From GCA-2687025 sp964473525 (lineage in GTDB: Bacteria; Poribacteria; WGA-4E; GCA-2687025): a stretch of 64,000 bases of DNA. Below are positions 1 through 9,305 of the stretch, one piece after another. The translations under genes were made by a program, and so were the position numbers. Each line of letters starts with the position of its first letter. The first letter of the stretch is position 1. The notes under the pieces are model-generated. The model did not search any database and had not been told where the DNA came from. It was given only the letters and a program-made list of their open reading frames with translations. The DNA lies in contig CAYYPK010000018.1 in the NCBI GenBank assembly GCA_964473525.1, positions 62,001-126,000 on the forward strand, in the 5' to 3' direction.

Positions 1-484
1 CGTCACCATCGTCGGCGTCGGCGACGTCCTCGCTGATCTTGCCGCTGACGATTGAGCCGTCGGAGAGCGCAATCTGTACACGATCGCCGCGCAGGAGCGT
101 GCGACCCCCGAGGGTAGGCGAACGCAACGTGATGGTCGTATCCATGACCGTGTACGTGCCTTCGTCGTGCGTCTGCTCGGAGGTGGATGTCAGCTTACGC
201 GCCGGCTGTAAGTTGCCCTGGACGATCCCGACGGTAGCCATCCCCACGAGCCCCGCCAGCACGACCACGCTATACTGCCACTGGTCGGATCGCCGCCGGA
301 CACGCTCCCAGTGCAGACGGATCAGGCTGCCAAGCCCGAGCACAAGCGCGAACACGCCGATAACGAGCACCCAATCCTGAGTTCGTCGGAAGAGCTCCTG
401 CGATGCCGCATGCGGGACAAAGAACTGCCCGAGCATCAGGATGCCCATGGTGAAGCAGATGGCGACTGGAAGCTGTGTCCGCAT
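1..484 (-). CDS. membrane protein, 3' end beyond window
   Basis: This gene starts at the ATG at 484, is open to the window edge and so is incomplete. It begins MRTQLPVAICFTMGILMLGQ and shows about three hydrophobic segments (residues about 5-25, 38-55 and 72-90). After these comes a polar, beta-rich stretch, GGRTLLRGDRVQIALSDGS, that looks like a small barrel domain. The start lies 17 bases after the stop of the DUF6754-like gene, so the two are probably one operon, and the partner is also membrane-anchored. I recognise no family. The role is unknown. Confidence that it is a gene is good because of the length, the membrane pattern and the tight spacing. Confidence 0.6.
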   Translation of the reverse strand, partial: MRTQLPVAICFTMGILMLGQFFVPHAASQELFRRTQDWVLVIGVFALVLGLGSLIRLHWERVRRRSDQWQYSVVVLAGLVGMATVGIVQGNLQPARKLTSTSEQTHDEGTYTVMDTTITLRSPTLGGRTLLRGDRVQIALSDGSIVSGKISEDVADADDGD

Positions 485-500
485 CAGATAACCGCGCCCA

Positions 501-1736
501 TCACTGCACCGGCTCGAAGAAGAGCGCTATCCAGTCGACACCGAACACCTGAAGCAGCGCGCCGAGTAGCATACCCGCCATGAGGACGGCTTTCCCGATA
601 TCCTGAGCGCGGATCGTGCTGAGCAGGTGACCCTCGCCCGAGAGGTACGCGCTGGCGGCGAACATCTCCTCGCCGATGAGCGTGTAGTCGCAGGCGGCGA
701 TGAAGAACGGCAACTGAGCGTCCTTGTCCGTGCCGGCTATCTGGATCGCCCCAATGCTGTTGCCCGTCTCCGCGAGGATAAGCGATTCCGCGTAGAAGAC
801 GCCCTGCAGGAAGGTCGCCGCTGGCCGTTCCCGCAGCATGATGCCGTCCACGGCTGCCGCGTAAGCGAACTGGCTCTGCGCCACGAAGAAGACATCGTCG
901 TCGTTGTAGCTGTCCGGCCGACCGATGTCGAGGTACGCCTGCTCGGCTACGCTCTGCATTACCTGCATCAGAATGGGGTCCAGGCATGGCGTCATGAGCC
1001 GCGTGCCGTAGTCGCCTGACCGCTTGGCGACGTGGCTATAGATGTTGATGGACGCGATCGTGGCCACTGCGCTGACGTCCCCAATGCCCGGGACGTACAG
1101 AATTGGGCGGCCCATCTCCGTGGCGCGGCCTATCGCTTCGTCCACGGCTTCCAGGCCGGCGATGCGGCGTATCTTCGGGACGTGTCCCGCCCGGGCTCTG
1201 CGCGTCAGCACGACGATCGCCGCGCCGAACGCAGCGATCCACAGGAGCAGCCAGGTCTTGCGTACGTGGTAGACGTTCCCACGAGCTGTCGCCGGAGCGC
1301 TCTCAGGCGAGTCCGCCGTCTGGTCGCCGGCCTCGTCGTACACAGCGCGAACCAGGTAGGAGTAGCTGATTGCTTCCTCGCGCAGGGCTGTATCGTCACG
1401 CGCCAGGGGCGCCGCCGATGCGTCACGGTAGGTCGTTGTGTCCGCAGCCAGCAAGGCCGACGTGATGACTTCGAATTGCGCTGCATCGCTGGCGCGACGG
1501 AGGACATGGATGCCGAGGAGACCGGGGTCGCCGGGGGCCGGTGTGTAGGACCAGCTGACGTCGAGGCCCTTGCCCGCGTCGTCGTCTGGCACGTCGGCTA
1601 CGTGGAGGTCGGAGGGGGCTGTCAACGCGTGCGCCGAGGACGCTAGCGCCACGACGAGGGCTGCCATGAGCAGTCTGCCCACGCGCGCGACAGAGCTGCG
1701 GCGCCGCCCGCGAATATGTGGAGCGTCGTGATGCAC
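501..1736 (-). CDS. DUF6754-like membrane-anchored protein
   Basis: The protein has 411 residues. The N-terminus has a basic stretch and then a signal-like segment (MAALVVALASSAHA, about residues 24-37). Residues 38-150 look like a fibronectin type III fold and contain DVSWSYTPAPGDPG. A transmembrane helix (WLLLWIAAFGAAIVVL) follows near 165. The C-terminal half is a cytoplasmic Rossmann-like region (RPILYVPGIGDVSAVATIASINI) and ends with a second hydrophobic segment. This arrangement matches my memory of DUF6754 proteins from Chloroflexota and related phyla, whose function is unknown. The true start may be the internal Met before AALVV. It probably forms an operon with the membrane gene immediately downstream. 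Confidence 0.6.
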   Translation of the reverse strand: MHHDAPHIRGRRRSSVARVGRLLMAALVVALASSAHALTAPSDLHVADVPDDDAGKGLDVSWSYTPAPGDPGLLGIHVLRRASDAAQFEVITSALLAADTTTYRDASAAPLARDDTALREEAISYSYLVRAVYDEAGDQTADSPESAPATARGNVYHVRKTWLLLWIAAFGAAIVVLTRRARAGHVPKIRRIAGLEAVDEAIGRATEMGRPILYVPGIGDVSAVATIASINIYSHVAKRSGDYGTRLMTPCLDPILMQVMQSVAEQAYLDIGRPDSYNDDDVFFVAQSQFAYAAAVDGIMLRERPAATFLQGVFYAESLILAETGNSIGAIQIAGTDKDAQLPFFIAACDYTLIGEEMFAASAYLSGEGHLLSTIRAQDIGKAVLMAGMLLGALLQVFGVDWIALFFEPVQ

Positions 1737-1837
1737 GGCGCGTCGACTCCCCGACTCGATCCCGACCCATCCAGAGCGCGCGTTCAGAGTGCGTGGAGCA
1801 TATCACAGGGATACGCGATTACAACCGGGTACAGCGG

Positions 1838-2374
1838 TCATCGCCGGAAGAGGATGCCGTCCATGTAGAGGTGGCTTGCGTAGCCCAGCGTGGCGGCGAT
1901 GTAGTAGGGGAGACCTGGCCACACCACGGCATTCTCCACGAGCATCGGCACGAGGACGAGTGGCGCCGGCACGAGGACCATCGCGAGTCGCGAGTGCGTC
2001 CATCCTCGATGCTTGCCCAGCAGCGGGCCCATGGCTCCCAATCCGAGCAAGGCAGCGGCTTGCAGGTATATCACCGCGTCGCGGACGTAGTAGAGGCCGA
2101 TGAGCGTGGCGTCGACCACGAACAGCGTGCGGTAGAAAAGCAACTGCGGTCGGCTCTTGATGTCCGTGTCGGGGAACGTCGCGCCGATAAGCGCGAGGAC
2201 GAAGCAGAGAGTGACCGACAGTCCCGTCCGCCAGTATTCCGCCGAGATGGGGAGGGCGTAAGCCGTGGGGTCGAACGGGAGTCGCTCGCGTACCAGCCAC
2301 AACACGACGGCGGCGAGCACGAAGGCGCCGTAGAACCGAACTCCCGCGCGCACGTGATCGTCGTATCCAGGCAC
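1838..2374 (-). CDS. YdjM-like membrane-bound metal-dependent hydrolase
   Basis: This 178-residue integral membrane protein has about five hydrophobic segments. The conserved polar motifs are FPDTDIKSRP, HRGWTHS and GYASHLYMDG. Together these Asp and His residues are the signature of the YdjM/DUF457 family (LexA-binding, inner-membrane-associated putative hydrolases, PF04307). The substrate is unknown for most of the family. It lies 2 bases downstream of panC on the same strand, so it is probably cotranscribed. The length is typical of the family. Confidence 0.75.
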   Translation of the reverse strand: MPGYDDHVRAGVRFYGAFVLAAVVLWLVRERLPFDPTAYALPISAEYWRTGLSVTLCFVLALIGATFPDTDIKSRPQLLFYRTLFVVDATLIGLYYVRDAVIYLQAAALLGLGAMGPLLGKHRGWTHSRLAMVLVPAPLVLVPMLVENAVVWPGLPYYIAATLGYASHLYMDGILFRR

Positions 2375-2376
2375 CG

Positions 2377-3270
2377 CTAGGCGTCCACGTGGAACGTCGC
2401 GTTGTCGATGAGGCGCGTCTTGCCGACGAAGGCGGCGAGCGCCAGCAGGACCGGCCCGGCGAGGGTTCCGACCGGTTCCAGCGTCTCGCCGTTGACGAAC
2501 TCGACGTAGTCCGTGTGGACAAGCGGGCGATCCGCGAACGTCTGGAGGATCTCGTCGCGGAGGGCGGCGACGTGCCGCGCGCCTTCCGCGATGCGTCGTT
2601 CCGCCAGGGCGATGGACCGACGGAGGACCAGCGCCTGCGCGCGTTCTTCGTCAGAGAGATACACGTTGCGACTGCTCATCGCGATTCCGTCGGACTCCCG
2701 CACGATGGGGCAGCCGACTACCTCGACGGGCAGCGCCATGTCCGTCGTCATGCGTCGGATGACCGCTAGCTGCTGGGCGTCCTTCTGGCCGAAGTAAGCT
2801 CTGTTCGGCTGCGCGATGCCGAACAGGCGCGCGACCACGGTTGTCACGCCCGCGAAATGCGTAGGTCGCGACGAGCCGCAGAGCCCCTCGGTGACCGGAC
2901 CGCTGACCGTTACGGTCGTCGCGAAGCCGTCCGGGTACATCTCCCCTACGGACGGCATGAACACAGCGTCAACACCCTCGGCGGCTAGCAACGCGCGGTC
3001 GCGCTCAGTATCGCGCGGATACTCGGCGAAGTCCTCGTTGGGGCCGAACTGCGTAGGGTTCACGAAGATGCTGACGACCACACGGTCAGTCTCGGCGCGG
3101 GCGCGGCGTACGAGGGATAGGTGTCCTTCGTGCAGGAACCCCATGGTCGGCACGAGGCCTATCGAAGCGACGCCCTGCCTGCCGCGCCATTCGTCTACGG
3201 CGTCCTTCGTCTCAAGGATGTCCACTCGGTATCGCCCCGCGTCGTGTCGCGCCGATTCCGCCACGATCAC
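2377..3270 (-). CDS. panC: pantothenate synthetase
   Basis: PanC condenses pantoate with beta-alanine using ATP, the last step of pantothenate synthesis, in the cytoplasm. The signature is clear: VPTMGFLHEGHLSLV (nucleotide-binding HxGH motif), FVNPTQFGPNEDFAEYPR, YFGQKDAQQLAVIRRM and RESDGIAMSSRN. The reading frame is open back to a GTG at 3324 that has no ribosome site. I chose the GTG at 3270, which has GAGGAGG upstream with long spacing. A GTG at 3225 would give 282 residues, almost exactly the E. coli length, and its N-terminus (VDILETKDAV) aligns best, so the start is uncertain. No panB or panD is present in the window. Confidence 0.92.
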   Translation of the reverse strand: MIVAESARHDAGRYRVDILETKDAVDEWRGRQGVASIGLVPTMGFLHEGHLSLVRRARAETDRVVVSIFVNPTQFGPNEDFAEYPRDTERDRALLAAEGVDAVFMPSVGEMYPDGFATTVTVSGPVTEGLCGSSRPTHFAGVTTVVARLFGIAQPNRAYFGQKDAQQLAVIRRMTTDMALPVEVVGCPIVRESDGIAMSSRNVYLSDEERAQALVLRRSIALAERRIAEGARHVAALRDEILQTFADRPLVHTDYVEFVNGETLEPVGTLAGPVLLALAAFVGKTRLIDNATFHVDA

Positions 3271-3331
3271 ATGATACCAGTAGTGACCTCCTCGCCTTGC
3301 GTCAAGCGTGGGAACGCGCCGCACGGTTTGG

Positions 3332-5620
3332 CTACTTGGCGACCACCATGCGACCTACGGAGGAATACTCTCCGGCGCGGAAACGGTAGGTGTACGCCCC
3401 GCTGGCGACCGGCTCGCCCGCGTCGTTGGCGCCGTCCCAATGCGCGGCGCGGTCGGAGGACGAGTAGTCGCCTGCCGGCAACGCTCCGAGATCGAAGGCG
3501 CGGACATGGCGCCCTGTTACATCGTAGATGTCCACGCGCACGGTAGCTGAACTCGCCAGCGTGAAGGGGATCCACGTCTCAGGGTTGAAGGGATTCGGGT
3601 AGTTGGGTAGCAGCGCCGTACGCCTGATGGCTCCCCACTTGCCGAGACGGCGGCCGCGAGCCTCGACCGAGACGGCGTGCCGCTCCAGCACGGGCCGAAT
3701 GTCCCACACGGCGGTGTCGTAGTCCTCCGACGTGACGACGACGGAGCCGTCCGAGTTCGCGGCTATGAGCTTCGGCGTGACGCCGTCCGCGACGACTTGA
3801 CCACGCTGCACGTCGATGATCCGCATGCCAGCGTCGCAGTTGGCGAGCAGGAACTTGCCAGGCGTGCCGCCCGCGTCGACGAGAGCGATGGGCGTGGACC
3901 CAGCCACGGTCCACAGACGGTTAGAGGTCCGCTCGTTGGTCCGCCAGGGGTTCTCGTCGATCCGCCAGGCGCTGATGTTCGGAAGGCTCACCACGAGTAG
4001 CGCGGGCGCCTGGCGGTCACGGGTGAACTCGAGGCCGTGGACGGTACGGGGCGGTTGCCGGTGCGAGTTGTGCAGCGCGTAGCCGTCGTCCGCGCGCGCC
4101 CAGACATGGATCCACCCCTCGTCGGTCCCCACGGCGAGGTACCGGTCGTCCTCGCTGAACGCCATCTCAGTAACGTCATGTCCTCGGGTCCGTTCAGGAA
4201 GCGCGACGGCGAGGCCCGGTACCCGTTCCAGCAGGCTGTGAATGATGATCTCGTCAGACCGAACCGTCGCGAAGCTGGCTCCGTCATTCGTGAATCGAAC
4301 CGGCGAGAAGTCGGTGATGGTCTCGACGCGACGGATGATCTCGGCAGTTCGCACGTCACGAATTTCGATCCAGTCGAAGGCGTCTATCGCCACGAGTGAT
4401 CCCGGGCCGGGCGCGAAGTCGACCGCGGGCGCGTCGGCGGGGAACTCGATACTGCGCACGTCTCCAGAGGGGAGTTCCCAGGATGTGTAGCCGGTATCTA
4501 CGGAGACAAAGTAGCGGCCGTCGTCTGCCAGTGTCCCCCATCCTGGGGTCACATAGCGGCTGTCGAAGCCAAGTCGTTCCCCAGAACGCATGTCCCATAG
4601 TGCAGTCGAGCCGCCCCGGTATCGCATCAGCGCCAATTTCTCATCAGGGCTAAGCGAGAAGCTCTCCATAGGCGCGGTGTCGTATCCAACGGCTGGTGCC
4701 CGCGTTCCGCTGATGGCGTGCCAGGAGGCGATCGAGGCCACGGGCGACCACCCCGACACCGGGTATGGTGACGCCGCGCGGTATAGAGCCACGTCACCGG
4801 GCCCCATCACTAACTCGCCATGTCCGCCATTCCACAGGCGGTAGCGCTCGCCCGTGACGACATCCCACTGTCTGACGACCGCTCCATCCGTAGCAAACAC
4901 CCACCTTCCGTCCCGGCTGAACACCGGATACCAGTGTGGCCCGGGCCTGAGGGCTGTTCTCACTGCCTCGAGCGTGTGCGCGAGCTGAAGGCTGTCCAGG
5001 TTCCACAACTCGGCGCGCCTCTCCCACATCCCGGGCTCGCCGTCGGCTTCGAGGCTTCTGACGGGGCTGGCGAACAGTCTTGCGTTGTCGTGGCTGAAGG
5101 CGAACTGCACACGTTCGTTGTCGGCGGGCCAGTCCAATCGAGCGAGTTCCGTCCCGTCCCTGGAATCTAGCAACACGATGGCGTTCACGTCATAGACGGC
5201 CATCCTCGACAGGTCTGGGCTCAGCGCGGCCGACCGGAGTCGCTCTCCAGGAATCCAGTGCGATGTCCGGGAACGCGACGCGATGTCCCACCTTTCGACG
5301 CCTGTCGTCCTGCTGATGATCGCGAACGAAGCGCGATCCGCGCTGAGCGTCACGGCGCCCATGCCCTCGCCACGATGGGCGAAGCGCGCCGTCACGTTCA
5401 CCATATCCAGGTCGGTGAGCTCGACGTGATGTTGGAGCACGCGAAGCACCTGCCCGTCCGGCAGGATGAACAGGTCGCGCAAGCGGCCCGCGCCGATGGT
5501 TCCCGTGCGTATAGCGCCAGACTCCGCCGCGTGAAGGGCGCCGGCCAACAGACACGACAGGGCAATGCTCAGAAGCTGGCATGCTACGTACGCATGGCGT
5601 GACCGCGTCCATTCACCCAT
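3332..5620 (-). CDS. secreted WD40-like beta-propeller with FlgD-like C-terminal sorting domain
   Basis: The 762-residue protein starts at ATG 5620, preceded by GGAG at good spacing; upstream in-frame starts are poorer. A signal peptide (LLSIALSCLLAGALHA) is followed by repeated WD40/YVTN-type blades such as LSPDLSRMAVYDVNAIVLLD and FSEDDRYLAVGTDEGWIHVW, which suggests one or two propellers. The last 90 residues begin LLPNYPNPFNPETWIPF and end in YTYRFRAGEYSSVGRMVVAK. That is the FlgD-Ig-like C-terminal domain used in FCB-group bacteria for surface or T9SS-like export. The protein is inferred to be extracellular or cell-surface; the ligand is unknown. Confidence 0.78.
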   Translation of the reverse strand: MGEWTRSRHAYVACQLLSIALSCLLAGALHAAESGAIRTGTIGAGRLRDLFILPDGQVLRVLQHHVELTDLDMVNVTARFAHRGEGMGAVTLSADRASFAIISRTTGVERWDIASRSRTSHWIPGERLRSAALSPDLSRMAVYDVNAIVLLDSRDGTELARLDWPADNERVQFAFSHDNARLFASPVRSLEADGEPGMWERRAELWNLDSLQLAHTLEAVRTALRPGPHWYPVFSRDGRWVFATDGAVVRQWDVVTGERYRLWNGGHGELVMGPGDVALYRAASPYPVSGWSPVASIASWHAISGTRAPAVGYDTAPMESFSLSPDEKLALMRYRGGSTALWDMRSGERLGFDSRYVTPGWGTLADDGRYFVSVDTGYTSWELPSGDVRSIEFPADAPAVDFAPGPGSLVAIDAFDWIEIRDVRTAEIIRRVETITDFSPVRFTNDGASFATVRSDEIIIHSLLERVPGLAVALPERTRGHDVTEMAFSEDDRYLAVGTDEGWIHVWARADDGYALHNSHRQPPRTVHGLEFTRDRQAPALLVVSLPNISAWRIDENPWRTNERTSNRLWTVAGSTPIALVDAGGTPGKFLLANCDAGMRIIDVQRGQVVADGVTPKLIAANSDGSVVVTSEDYDTAVWDIRPVLERHAVSVEARGRRLGKWGAIRRTALLPNYPNPFNPETWIPFTLASSATVRVDIYDVTGRHVRAFDLGALPAGDYSSSDRAAHWDGANDAGEPVASGAYTYRFRAGEYSSVGRMVVAK

Positions 5621-5778
5621 GTGGGATCTCCTCTCGCTCGTACGCCCAGAACCTAGCAAGAGACATACCATCACGGGCGACTACTGTTTCGCTTACGCAG
5701 ACCGGGCTGTTGGAACTCCGTCGGATACGTGCGCACAGGAGCTGTGCAGGCGTGTCCACTGGATGGCCCGTGATGCAC

Positions 5779-5807
5779 TTGACAGCCCGCAGCCGACTGT
5801 CTAGGAT
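5779..5807 (+). promoter_or_regulatory. sigma-70 promoter of the metal-transport operon
   Basis: A consensus -35 box TTGACA (5779-5784) is followed after exactly 17 bases by TAGGAT (5802-5807). Transcription would start near 5814, about 48 bases before the troA-like ATG. The same TAGGAT -10 occurs in a second good promoter at 11297-11302 on the minus strand. Confidence 0.7.
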
Positions 5808-5808
5808 A

Positions 5809-5824
5809 TTTAGGCATGGCTAAA
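5809..5824. promoter_or_regulatory. DtxR/MntR-type operator palindrome
   Basis: TTTAGGCATGGCTAAA is a near-perfect inverted repeat (TTTAG, then CTAAA, with CATG centre) that starts one base after the -10 box and covers the predicted transcription start. Its form resembles the AT-flanked TTAGG...CCTAA operators bound by DtxR/IdeR/MntR-family metalloregulators. Its position would block transcription of the metal ABC operon when metal is replete. The assignment is by shape and context, and the operator should be tested for binding. Confidence 0.6.
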
Positions 5825-5861
5825 CTTCGTGCGTGGGCGTTCATGGGGAGTCGAAGGCGGT

Positions 5862-6825
5862 ATGGGTAGATTCGGGATGGCTGGGTTCTGCGCGGTCGCC
5901 ATCGCGCTTGCGTTTGCGGCGTGCGGTGGGTCGGATGGCGGGAGCGCGCAGGGCGCCGCCAAGGGCTCCGCGTACGATGGCGGAGTCATCAAGGTCACCG
6001 CGACCACGGGCATGGTCGGCGATCTCGTAACCAACGTCGGCGGGGCGCGCGTCGACGTGACGACGCTTATGGGGCCGGGCGTCGATCCGCACCTGTATCA
6101 GGCGACGGCCGGCGACATCGCGTCCCTGCAAGGCGCGGACATGATCTTCTATAACGGGTTGCTGCTCGAAGGTAAGATGGCGGAACTGTTCGTGAAGATG
6201 GCGCGGAGCAACCCGTTCGTCATCGCTGTCACGGAAGAGCTGGACAGAGAGAGGCTACTGGAGCCTCCGGCCCTCGCCGGCCACTGGGATCCACACGTAT
6301 GGTTCGAGGTGGATCTCTGGGCGGAGGGCATTGAGGTCGTGCGCGCCGCGCTGGCAAACTACGCTCCCGACCACGCTGCGGAGTTCCAGAAGAACGCGAA
6401 CTCGCACGCGGGCGAACTGCAAGCGCTGCACGCGTGGTGCGAAACGCAGGCGGCAACGGTTCCAGAAGCGCGCCGTGTCGTCATCACGAGCCATGACGCG
6501 TTCAGCTACTTCGGCAGGGCGTACGGCTTCGAGGTCGTCGGGCTACAAGGCATTTCGACCGTGACGGAAGCTGGACTCGCGGACATCGCAAGCATGGTCG
6601 ACTTCATCAAGCAGCGGCAGGTGCCCGCCATCTTTGTGGAGTCCAGCGTGCCTAAGGCTGCCATCGAGCGTGTTGCCCAAGACTCGGGCGTGGGGATCGG
6701 CGGCGAACTATACAGCGATGCAATGGGATCCGCTGGCACGGGGCACGATACCTACGCCGGCATGGTCCGACACAACATGGAGACCGTTGTCGGCGCGCTG
6801 TCAGGCGATTCCGAGGCAAGCCCCA

Positions 6826-6836
<11 letters not shown>
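5862..6836 (+). CDS. troA: TroA-like metal-binding lipoprotein of ABC transporter
   Basis: This cluster A-I (ZnuA/TroA/PsaA) binding protein has 324 residues from the ATG at 5862, which is preceded by GAAGG. A lipobox, FAAC, puts the lipidated Cys at residue 21. The metal ligands can be placed by homology: His77 (VDPHLY), His145 (DPHVWF), His211 (SHDAFSYF) and Asp286 (LYSDAMG). The third ligand is His, as in Treponema TroA, not the Glu of PsaA. The TroA-like run GLQGISTVTEAG is also present. The likely cargo is Mn or Zn. The His-rich loop of ZnuA is absent, and the MntR-like sensor residues on the partner permease favour Mn. It is the first gene of the operon, and its end overlaps the ATPase gene by 11 bases. 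Confidence 0.9.
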
Positions 6837-7613
<777 letters not shown>

Positions 7614-7617
<4 letters not shown>

Positions 7618-9305
7618 TGCCGCCTGGCGGTACGCCCTCTTGCCGCGGCGAGGCTTCCGGCAACAAACAGCCGCGCCGGCCTCCGACAGTCCCTTCCCCT
7701 GGCAGGGGAAGGTTAGGATGGGGTCGGGTGGCACGGTCACGCGAGCGGGCGCGCCGGGCTGCGGATGTGGTCACTAGCGGGCCGTCAGCAGGGGCGTTGA
7801 GACGCTCCCGCCCGGCTCTGCACGCACGGACCCCACCTCAATCCTCCCCTGCGAGGGGAGGACGTCTACGCGCTTCGATAACGCCTGGCGATGGTCGGCG
7901 CATACACGCCTACGCAGTCGTCCTTCTTGCGTGCGTGGCGACCTCGGCGCGTGCCGCCAAAATCGGCGACCTCGACATGGGTGGCGGGCTCGCCGAGCAG
8001 GCGTTGCGCTTCATACGCCTCACCGACCCGGCGGTGCGCCTCGGGCTGAGTGGCGCCGTGCTCCTGGGACTTTCCTGCGGCCTGCTTGGCGCGTTCATCG
8101 TGCTACGACGCCTATCGTTGATGGGCGACGTGCTAGGTCACTCGGTGCTGCCTGGGGTCGCCATCGGCTTCCTCATCACCGGCACGAAGGCTCCCGGCCC
8201 CATCTTCGCGGGGGCGCTGACGGCGGGCGTGGCATCCTCCGCCCTCATGAGCGTCATCGTGAGGCACTCCCGCATCAAGCAAGACGCTGCGATGGGCATT
8301 GTCCTATCGGGGTTCTTCGGGTTGGGAATCGTCCTCCTCACGCGGATACAGAAACTCCCATTCGGCAACCAGAGCGGCCTGGACAAGTTCCTCTTCGGGC
8401 AGGCTGCCGCCATGGGAGCTGACGACATCAGGTGGATGAGCGTGATGACGGCGCTCTCCGTCGCGCTCGTCCTGCTCTTCTACAAGCAGTTTGCCGTGAC
8501 CAGCTTCGACGAGCCGTTCGCGCGATCCATGGGAATCCCCGTCCGGTTCTTCCACTACCTCCTCATGGCGCTCTTGACGGTGGCGACGGTCATCTCGATT
8601 CAGGCGGTCGGCGTCGTGCTGGTGTCGGCGATGCTCATCATCCCTGCGGCTGCTGCCTATCTACTGACCGATCGTCTGCCGCTGATGTTGGCTCTCTCGG
8701 CGCTCTTCGGCGTGCTTTCGGGCGTGCTGGGCGCGTTCATCAGCTTCCTCGGGCCGAGCCTGCCCACGGGGCCGTTCATGGTCGTCGCTGGCGCGACGCT
8801 CTTCACTACCGCGTACGTGTTCTCGCCACGCTACGGAGTGCTCACCCGGTTCGTGCGCACGGTGCGAAAACGCCGCCGCGTGGGCATCGAGAACATCCTC
8901 AAGAGCATCTATCACGCGATGGAGCGGCACGAAGGCGACGTGACGACCCTCGACGCCATCGCCGAGGGCAGAAGCGAGCCCACCGATGTCGTCCGACGTC
9001 ACTTATCGCCTGCGCAGAAGCGGGGATTCGTCCTGCTCGAAGGCCCTCGCGTGTGCCTGACGGCTGCGGGGCAGGAGCGTGCGGAACGCGTCGTCCGCAA
9101 CCACCGGCTGTGGGAGCTGTACCTGACGACCGAGGCGCAGATCGCGTCGGACCACGTGCACGAAGACGCCGAGGAAATCGAGCACGTCCTCGGTGAGGAC
9201 ATCGTGCGACGGTTGGAGGAGCAACTCGACTACCCCGACACCGACCCCCACGGTAGTCGCATCCCGGGCGTCGGAGCAGGTCGCACGCGGGAGACAAGCG
9301 CATGA
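7614..9305 (+). CDS. troC: metal ABC permease fused to MntR/DtxR-type repressor domain
   Basis: The product is 563 residues from the coupled ATG at 7614. Residues 1-100 are low-complexity and encoded by two inverted REP-like palindromes. A signal-like core (VVLLACVATSARA) follows. Residues about 125-420 are an ABC-3 permease (GLLGAFIVLRRLSLMGDVLGHSVLPG, VVLVSAMLIIPAAAAYLLTDR). From about 425 the protein becomes a DtxR-family regulator: a winged-helix region, then HRLWELYL and HVHEDAEEIEH, ending in DTDPHGSRIP, the hallmark of the metal-binding/dimerisation domain. His in HRLWE and Glu-Glu-His in AEEIEH match MntR His77, Glu99, Glu102 and His103. Glu at the DtxR Cys102 position suggests Mn sensing. 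The alternative start, GTG at VATSARA, would remove the repeat-encoded part. Confidence 0.85.
7692..7862. repeat. pair of inverted REP-like palindromes (BIME-like)
   Basis: The first unit has the hairpin CTTCCCCTGGCAGGGGAAG (within 7692-7712) followed by TTAGGATGGGGTCGG. The second, inverted unit has GGACCCCACCTCAATCC followed by CCTCCCCTGCGAGGGGAGG (within 7842-7862). The two units face each other across about 130 bases, as in bacterial interspersed mosaic elements. A third copy lies at 35959-35992. Here the element lies inside the reading frame of the first permease. Confidence 0.75.
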
